Positions 33,101 through 41,349 of a stretch of DNA of 41,349 nucleotides are shown here, piece by piece. Both the position numbers and the translations under genes were made by a program. This DNA is from Azolla pinnata (Eukaryota > Streptophyta > Polypodiopsida > Salviniales > Salviniaceae): the NCBI GenBank assembly GCA_037176905.1, contig JBBBWG010028877.1:10086-51434 (forward strand). Reading direction: 5' to 3'. Positions within the stretch are counted from its first letter, which is position 1. The number at the start of each line of letters is the position of its first letter. The notes beneath the pieces are model-generated. The model searched no databases. It saw only the letters and a list, made by a program, of their open reading frames with translations, and had not been told where the DNA came from.

Positions 33101-36100
33101 GATTATCAAACTGTGTTGTCATCTACTCAGCCTTCCTTTGAATTTATAGTCAACAGTTTCCTGTCTCTACTTGGTGGGTCTTGTGCTACTGTTAATTCAG
33201 GAGTCGATGCTGCGAGTAAAAGCATGAACCTCGTAGTGCAAAACAGTGCACTTGCCCTTGTTCCACGCTTTGCAAATGCTGCTAGTGCAGGCATGTTCTC
33301 TAATCGTCTCCTAAATGTGCTCACTGGTATTGTATCTACATTTTTATTAGTACGAGAAGCTGATTTACCACCTGGTTCAACCCAACGGGCGACATATCTC
33401 CAAACCTTGAATGGGATTTTGGAAGCTGTTTGCGTGAGTAAAAAATCAGAACTGCTGGAAGTGCTGTTCCCTATTCTGCAGAATTGTATACCATTGGCCA
33501 GATCACTAGTTATCAAGGCTCTTGAAGTGTATGCCTTATCTGTAACGGACGAAAGGGTGTCTATCTGTTCTATGTGCCTACAAGTTATTCGTGATGGAAG
33601 TAAAGCTCCAACATTGAAACAAGCTCTTACAGAGATGGTTTTAATTCCTATGCTAGACGCAGCGCCATTGGATTTTATCATGGATTGGTTCATGAAACAT
33701 ATCAAAGATTTGGTGGATACAATTTCTGAAAAGCCACCTTTGGGTATGCACAGGATTTCAGAGGAAGAAGAAGAATATCTTATTCTGAAGAGTTGCACTT
33801 ACTCAATTATTTCCTGCCTCTTCATGAAAGTGGATGGTTCTATGATTCGGGATACCATCACTCCTATTGTTTCAAATCAACAAATCATGCAACTTGCCAC
33901 CAATGAGTCCCGTGCAAAAAATGATCCTGCACAGTATCCATTTCCTGAAAATTGTGGGAAATGGCGGGAACTGCATATTCGAGCATACAATTGTCTGGCT
34001 GCAGTTGTGATGTGCACGCAAGAGCAAGAAAGGATATTCACAATTCTTTTCAAGGATTTTGCAGGGAAACCTCTTTGGCAGCATTTGATAGATTGCAAGA
34101 AGATATATGACAGCTTTCCTGTAGAAGTTTCGCAGTTTGGATCATTGCAAGATGTTACTAGAAATTTGCGAGCTGAGAGAAAGGCTCCCAGAGTATCTGA
34201 ATCTATTTCTCCATTTGTGTCATCTCTACATGTTATTGGTGCTACCCTGAGCCAGGAGCCAGCTCTGATAAATAGTTTTGTTGGTGATGAAAGTAGGAAA
34301 GAGATGGGAAGTTCTGAGGTAAGCAATGTAAACACATATGGTGGTGATATCATTGATATGGAAATTGCTGATCAAGATGATTTTGATCAGCATCCATGTT
34401 TGGCAATGGTTTTAAGGGTTATTCTGCACTTACACTCAAAATTCAAAGGAAATATTAGCGATGAAATGCCTGAATGGATGAAAGCATTGCATTCTACTCT
34501 CTGTAATACTTGTACACCCATGAATGTCTGCCTTTTCATTATAAAAGTGATAATCAAGGCAAGAAAGATTTTTTCTCCCTTTGGAGTTCATTGGATTCAG
34601 CCTGTTCTGCAACCATTTCTGAGAGAACCGCAATGCTCAGGTGGAAAGAGGTTTCATTATGTGCTCAGAGATATTTGTATTACACTTTTGGAATGGAAGG
34701 TTTCCATTCCACCAGATACAAGCATCTTATCAAGGTTTCTGAATTATTTACTGGAGGTTGCTTCCGTTGGGTCAAGCCAGGTTCTGCGAGCAAACCTTGA
34801 GATTATACAACACTTGCTGTCAAGATGGAAAGGTCATGTTACGGTTGATATTGATATACTTAGTTCCTATTTAACAACTGGAGGTAAAAATCCTAGTACA
34901 TCTGATAAAATGATACTAATGAACAGGATGGTAGGACTTCAGTTGTTGGGTGCTATGATGTCGGTAGGTCTTAGAATATATGATGACATCAGTTTACCCA
35001 AATCAGAATTGACTAAGCTTTTGCTTTCCAATATAAATTTGAAGGCAAGGAGTGTATGTGAAGCATCTGCTGAGATATTGGGTATGGTTCTCCATCAAGA
35101 CGAAGGCCTTTATCACGAGCTGCAACTGCAGAATGGGTTGAAGAGAATACTTCTTGGGCTTTTTAAAGAGGGTGAACTGGGTCAATATTTAAGTATATTG
35201 GACAAGATCACCATGCATTTCCCATCTGTCCTTGAAGAATATGCTTCTATGGTTTTTGATTTGCTTCCCCGCGTACATGGAGTTTTTAGAGTCTTGTCAC
35301 TGACCATCATTCTTAGACGTGCTACTGCCATTCCAAATCTTTTCACAGTGGTTTTGCCATTTCTTTCAAAGCTTTTGACACATAGAGATGAAGCTGTTCA
35401 AATTAAGTCTCTTCATCTAGTTGCTGAACTTGTTAAAGATGCAGATTCAGGGGCTATCATTGAACACATTTTACCTGTGCTAGGTCAAACTTTCATTTTG
35501 CATGGTAATGATGAATGTCGAAATCATTACTATCAGATTCTCGTATATCTCTATACAGAAAGAAAGATGGAAGGACATGAAATGCTGAGTCGAAGTCTGC
35601 TTCAGGGTCTCTCTGACGATTCATCCGCAATAAGGGAGAAACTTAAAAGCTTCTGGCATACTCAACTGAACAAAAATCCTCAACAAAGGCTCCTTGAAAT
35701 AATAACTCATATTTATGATCCAATTATCGAGTCCCACTGGATGCACATAGGAAGCTCTCTTTTGTTGAAGGTCAGGTTTAGTATTCTATGTGTTTCTTAT
35801 GGTGTATGGTGTATTTATTATCATTTAGGTATTTGACACACTAATTGTTTCTGTTGTTGATAGCTGTGCGAAGAGTCAGTTGATTTTAATAGGCCGATCT
35901 TCAATGCACCGTTGTCTGAATGTGAATTCAAAGAGTATACCATTGATACATCATTTCGGGGTGGAACACTGCCTATGACACCGATGTTTCTGGACACTCT
36001 TTCAGCTACGTCTCAAGCAGTGCAAAGTGATGAGATGAATGAAGCTGTACAAGTCAAAAACTTTCCTGGTATGGTAAGAGCAACAATGCAACTGTCTGAA

Positions 36101-39100
36101 AGCCTCGAGCCTTCTCAATCACAAAGTTCATTCCCAACCTCATTTGGTGAAAGTGGAAGCTCTTTGTTTGCTTTCTCTAAAAGAAATGATACAAGAACCC
36201 TTGGGGAAAAATCTGCGGCTGCATTGGGTGAAGATGGCATCACGGCAACAGTCACTAGAAGGTTAATGCATCCAAGTGCTTCGCGGCCTCAAATGTTAAG
36301 AAGTGTATTCAATGCCATGAAAAGGAGAGAAGCTCGTAAGGCACAACAAGCGCTAGAAAGAGCTAACAAGGTCCAAATACTGAGACGATATCGTGTCGGT
36401 AGGGAAGCCCTTGCAAATCGTTCTTAAGCAAGTTTGAATATCTGAAACTAATCCAGCGTAGGGAATAGTGTTTATCTAACATGCTCGCTAAATGTGTTTA
36501 CAGGAGAGTTACCAGATATCGAAATAAACCACAGTGAGATCATTAATCCACTAGCTGCATTAGCAGAGAAGGATCCACTATTCTCACGGTTATTACTTTT
36601 GGTTTTAGTCCGTGCTATATATTCACTTTCGCCTGATAGAAGTTTAGGAAGAGAGCATGATCTCAAGTCTCTTGTCACCAAAGGAATTGAGAAAATGTTT
36701 GAACAGACTTGGAACGACATTTCTTTTGTTTCTTTTGCTTTGTCCCTTAGCTTAGAAGACAAGGAATCTTGGATGAGACCCGAATTAATTGAATCAGTAA
36801 GTACCAAGTCATCAAATTACCAATCAGGTATTCTATACTTGGAGAATGCAATTTTGAGAAAGAATGTTCCATGGAAATGTGTACCAAGTTCAAGCAAGCG
36901 TCATAAAGGATCCCGAGGGCAGATATCTATCGAGGCGAACAGTTTAGAGCATGCATGGCTAGCTCTTGCAAATCTTTACAGGTCCTTAGGAGAGAGTGAC
37001 ATTGTACTATCAATTTACAAGAAGCATCTTACCAGAGCCCATATAACACACCAAGCACTTGAAGCTGAGCTTTCTGGTGAACTTGGGACGGCTTTGAGGA
37101 TGTATGATGATGCCATTGATAAAGTTGATGAAGTTGAATGGACAGGTGAATTTACTTAAATATTTCAATAAACTTTCCTTTATGGCCATTAATATGTTTA
37201 TCATTTCATTCTTTTTAAATGACAGGTATCTCCAGTGAAATTGAACAAGATCTCTGGTATACCCGGAGGCTGCAGTGTCTAGGCAGCCTGTTGAACTGGC
37301 ATGCAGTTATGGATGAAATTCTGTTTCAAGTTGATAATTCACTATCCAAGCTTTGGGAGCCCAGAGCACAGGACTGTTACTTGAGTCTGTTTATTAGAGC
37401 AGCTATCAAGATGCCTACACATCATGCAATGCTTTCCGAGTTCCTTCAGCCTATATCAGAAGACAACGATAAGAAAAAATTGATTTTAACTGATTACAGC
37501 ACACAGGTGGTGACATTAGCTGTTTCGAATGACCAGCTTGATCGTGCACGTTTTTATGTCCATGAGTGTTACAAATGCTTCATCAAGCAATGGGCGAAAT
37601 TCCATCCTCTTGCAACTAGTGCCCGGCACATTCTTATCACGAATCTTCAAAAAATAACGGAGTTGAATGAATTTCTTGACCATGTAGAATCAAATAAATT
37701 CTGTGACTGGTCAAGGTCTCTTGTGCTTTATACTCATATTGTCTTTCTTTTTATTTTATCTGTAACCTTTGTAAGATATTCAAAGTTTGAACATGAAATT
37801 GCAGAATTATGTTAGAATGGAGTAAACGGTGGCCCTCTCCATCCATTGATGATGCCGAGACATGGGATGATATTGTTCAGAATAGGTTGCTTTTCTTCCA
37901 AAAGATTCAAAGTGCGTTCAATAGGTGTTTAAAGCCAGAAGAAGAATATGAAGGAAGGAAACTAGCATCACAGCTTGATGAGGAACGTGCCCATGTTTAC
38001 TTCATTGCTTCCAGAGGTTTAATGAAGCAAGGAAGCTATGAAGCTGCTAAGGTTAGATTTTCCTCAACACACCTTGTTTAAAGTGTGTCATGATGCTCAT
38101 CCTGAACGAAAGTATATTATTTTAATCGTTCTAAAGGGGTGTGTAATGTTTAATCTGACAGAGTTTCATGAACCAGTTTGTAGCATTTAAGAAGGAGAAG
38201 CTTGACTACAAATCATATAAAAATATTATCAAGCTTCGATGCCTTGAAGCAGATCGTGTCAGTATTAGAGACCCACAAAAGTCTATTCATATGCTTGAGC
38301 AGGTAAAGATCTAGTGGAAAATCTATAACTTTTGATAAACTACTTGGACTTTATTTATTTTTGCTCGGAACTGGAAGAATCCTGCTTGGATATCATGAGT
38401 GCGATCCAAATCAGGAATGAAAACTCATGTGGAAACAATCATGCTCAATTTCTAGATATACCAGATCCAAGGGTGTTTTTCCCTGCCATTTCTATTTCCT
38501 TCTGTAGAGGGATAGGGAAGATGGCTGTGAACAAAATGTACACAATAAGAGCTTAAGATAATGATACTATAGCTGCCAAATGTCCTAAACACTCCAGGTC
38601 CTGATTGCAATGATGTTCAAAAGGTAACATGAGGGCTTTCCTGGAAATTTCACAACTGGGCTCTCACTGGCCAAGTTATATGTCTCTGGCCTATCTATTT
38701 CACACTAGGTTATATGTCTCTTATTACTTTTCTCATATTTCACAACTGCAAAAGGCAATAATATCTGGGAACTCATTCTGTATTGTATACAGGTCTTAAG
38801 TTACATCAGCAGTACTTCTCATAAATATAATAAAAAGGACTGGCAAGTTGGGCTGAAATTGCTGGAGGGCGCCACAAAAGTCCAGCTTGCATTTCTTAAC
38901 ATAGAAAAGATTTCTCAAGTTCCTGTAGAACAATGCATAGCACAACTGGGGTCGGCGTTTTCTGTGTACAATACCTGGCTACATGAGATGGATGAATGTG
39001 TCAAAGTAATCTCAGCCCGTACACTGGCGAAGTCAGCTCTAAAATTCGCATTCTTCTGTGATGAACTTCTGCAGTCTGCGACATTGTCAAGATGGAGAGC

Positions 39101-41264
39101 GGATATACATCATGCAATTCAAGTGGGTAGTGATGTGTTACCTGAAGTATCTTGTTATCCGAGATTGGTTGTGAGGCATGTCATGAAAGCCCTATATTTG
39201 GATAACTCTGTTGAAGCACATCATGGCATTGCAAGGGTTTTAACACTGGTTGGGCAGTACAAAGATGCAGCTTTGGAGTTCCAGGCTGTTTCAAAAGACG
39301 TGGAGAGGAAACTTTTTATTCCTTGGATACCACAAATACTGTCTAACCTTGATAATGATGATGGAGAAACCTTAGTAGGTATCCTGGAGGATATTTCTAG
39401 AGAGCAACCTCAAGCAGTCTATTTCTCATTTAACGTGAGCAGGCTTGGGTTGGGTCCAGTAGGTCGTAAAAGTACTGTGCATCTTAACTCAATCCTGAAT
39501 CTTCCTATTCTTGAAAGTTTGGTCAGGAGTTTGGAGGATTTGACTTTCCCAGAACAAAGGCTCAGAGATGGGCTGTCATGGATAAAAGCTTTCCTGCAAG
39601 CTGGTGATAACAGTAAGGCCAAGGAATGTTTCTGCTCTCTGGTTGATGATTGCTTAGACATAGAATCGATGATTGAAGAAAAGCGTCGTGCAGGTGAGTA
39701 TAATGTTAAGTTTTGTCGAGAATATTCAAAGAAAGTTGTTGATATTGTTGGAAAAGATGGATCCAATCTTCTTTCAATGAATGATAAGCAGTTCACACAG
39801 GCTACTGCTAGCATATTCTCAAACTTACAGAAATCGTTGCAAAATCTGCAGTCAGGATGTATGAGTCTAAGCTTGTTCTCAAAATGGTTGGCTGATTTTG
39901 ATCAGTCGAAGAGCACATTGTCATCACAGAATGATATAATTCACATGTTTGGGAGCTACAATAGTTTTAAGCAACTAGATCCCAGTTTTCATGTCAAAAT
40001 AGCGAGTTTTGATGAGACGATTGTTTCTCTGAGCTCCAAACAACGTCCTAAAGTTTTGAAAGTAAGAGGATCTGATGAACTAGAGTATCAGTTTATTGTG
40101 AAAGGAGGTGAAGATTTACGTCTTGATCAAAGGATAGAACAGATTTTTGAGATCATGAATAGCATTTTGAGTCGAGATGCGAGCTGTTCTAAACGGAATC
40201 TATCTGTCCGAACATATGCAGTTATCCCAGTATCCCAGAAATGTGGACTACTTCAATTTGTTCAGAATACACGTGCCTTGGATGAGGTCATCAAGGACGG
40301 TTTAGCATATTCATTGACAGAGTTGGGTTTCTCTGGAAAGGGGGCTTCTGCCGAAACTACCTCTAATGTCAGGCTGAAATTTCAAGAATGGCTTTCAAAA
40401 AGAGGAGCCTCACAAAACATAGCAAATTGTTACAGAAACATGTATTCCACAACTCAATTCCCTGAAATGGAAGAAAAGATGAATAGCTTTGCTCATAGCA
40501 TCCCTTGGGATTCTCTACGAAACGGTCTATTGAAGCTGACAACGAGTGCCGAATCATTTCTTGCTCTTCGCTCAGTGTTCCAACGCAGTCTTGCTGTTAT
40601 GAGTATTTGTGGCTATATTGCTGGCGTGGGCGACAGACATTTATCAAATATACTAGTCGACACAAAGAGTGGGTCACTGGTTCCGATTGATTTTGGCTAT
40701 AGTTTTGGCACTGGAGTGATGATGTTACCAGTTCCTGAGCTTGTTCCATTCAGATTGACACGCCAACTCACAAATGTCTTGCTTCCTCAAGATGCTACCG
40801 GGCTAATCAGGACCGATATGATACACATAATGACTGCCCTGCGTAAGAGCAGAGATGTCATAACAGCAGTCATGAATGTCTTTGTAAAGGAGCCTCTATT
40901 AGACTGGAAAGCTGAAGCGATGAAAGCTTCGAGTTGGAGGAATGATGAAGAGGTTCTCGAGGCCAGCACGTCTTACGAAGAGCAGCATGTGGCCCTCAAA
41001 GTCGATTTCGCTCGTCGGAAGCTTGATTTGTGGAATCCTGCAGCGATCACCGTATCGGAGCTGCATTCGTCGATGCATGCCCAGAAACCTTATTTCGATG
41101 ACTTAACACAGATTGTTCGAGGCGATCCATCGCGGAATGCTAGGGCTCGTGTGAGTGGGGATATTTGTGGATCTGTGCAGGAACTCGTTGATTGCTTGAT
41201 TGATCAAGCCACAGATGCAAATCTTCTCGGCAGGATTTGGCTAGGATGGCAACCTTGGGTGTAA
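21179..41264 (+). CDS. DNA-dependent protein kinase catalytic subunit (DNA-PKcs), full length
   Basis: The 30 exons are: 21179-21499, 23159-23342, 23446-23664, 23752-23841, 24105-24198, 24298-24361, 24537-24596, 24670-24845, 25299-25416, 25490-25625, 26477-26764, 26852-26940, 27121-27149, 27218-27413, 27502-27743, 27855-28092, 28175-28361, 29249-29394, 29476-29544, 29817-29959, 30593-30656, 31148-31364, 31444-31656, 31704-35770, 35864-36398, 36504-37145, 37226-37715, 37805-38051, 38162-38302, 38793-41264. All phases agree: 12,177 nt, 4058 residues (human 4128). The kinase is recruited by Ku to DNA ends in non-homologous end joining. HEAT arms fill about 1-2700. Collinear landmarks are SGFYKLL, ELLASCL, LSASDRSTKV, MIHWFTSN and LSECEFKEYTID. 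The FAT region follows, then the kinase with VKGGEDLRLDQR (3671-3682), GDRHLSN (3848-3854) and DFG (3868-3870), and FATC DQATDANLLGRIWLGWQPWV at the C-terminus. ATM, ATR and TOR are ruled out by these motifs. Least certain borders: the end of exon 2, the start of exon 17 and the start of exon 24. The start agrees with human length to within one residue at the first junction. Confidence 0.95.
21500..23158 (+). other. intron 1 of DNA-PKcs, 1659 bp, the longest in the gene
   Basis: The flanking coding parts align side by side with human residues near 107-108, so no exon seems hidden here. The donor reads GTCCGA, a weak match, while the acceptor TTAATTCAG is good. The short frames inside (for example 22225-22489, -) match nothing known to me. 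I see no snoRNA, tRNA or mobile element. Confidence 0.6.
35950..36170 (+). other. SQ-rich segment at the place of the ABCDE cluster of DNA-PKcs
   Basis: Inside exon 25, shortly after the conserved LSECEFKEYTID, the protein has SQ sites at residues 2600 (SATSQ), 2634 and 2636 (EPSQSQSS) in a Ser/Thr-rich, probably disordered stretch. In human DNA-PKcs the ABCDE autophosphorylation cluster lies at about 2609-2647, after the same landmark. Position and composition support equivalence; phosphorylation itself is inferred. Confidence 0.65.
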
Positions 41265-41349
41265 AACTGAAATTTCATGGGTGTTTTTTTGAACCCCCAC
41301 ATGGTGAAATATCACTGAAATTTTCAGTCTTACATGATTTTGGTAGGTG

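Overview
This window is nuclear DNA from a land plant, most likely a seed-free one. Four things support that. There is a plant-type cellulose synthase with RING, P-CR and CSR regions. There is an intron-free PLS-class PPR protein. Plant telomere-type TTTAGGG motifs occur near promoters. A full-length DNA-PKcs gene is present, a kinase that to my knowledge is missing from the flowering-plant model genomes. The wording of the PPR repeats looks like fern or lycophyte proteins to me, but I cannot name a species from sequence alone.

Layout, left to right. (1) 1-1849, + strand: the 3' part of an Mpv17/PMP22-family membrane-protein gene, rebuilt here from four short exons; its 5' end lies outside the window or in the microsatellite-rich first 360 bases. 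(2) 3058-5397, - strand: a 779-residue PLS-E PPR protein in one exon, with a 4 x 39-bp minisatellite just upstream. (3) 6578-12027, - strand: a complete CesA gene in 14 exons; every junction keeps frame and gives 1059 residues. (4) 12028-16982: a repeat-rich spacer of about 5 kb between the divergently transcribed CesA and VPS60 genes. It holds an eight-copy ~70-bp array, a Ty3/Gypsy integrase fossil, an 81-bp (TA)n-bearing duplication and a 500-bp GAA/GCA purine tract. (5) 16983-19314, + strand: a seven-exon VPS60/CHMP5 ESCRT-III gene, 244 residues. (6) 20175-20935: two tandem arrays in front of the next gene. (7) 21179-41264, + strand: a complete DNA-PKcs gene, modelled here as 30 exons and 4058 residues against 4128 in human, from the N-terminal HEAT arm to the FATC tail.

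The genes do not form one pathway. They are independent housekeeping genes: an organelle membrane channel-like protein, organelle RNA processing, cell-wall synthesis, ESCRT membrane scission and DNA double-strand break repair. The item of most biological interest is the DNA-PKcs gene. It keeps its catalytic motifs, its FATC tail and an SQ-rich cluster at the same place as the human ABCDE autophosphorylation cluster, and its intron density is strikingly uneven. Splice sites were placed by eye from homology, GT/AG signals and frame bookkeeping; none was tested against transcripts.
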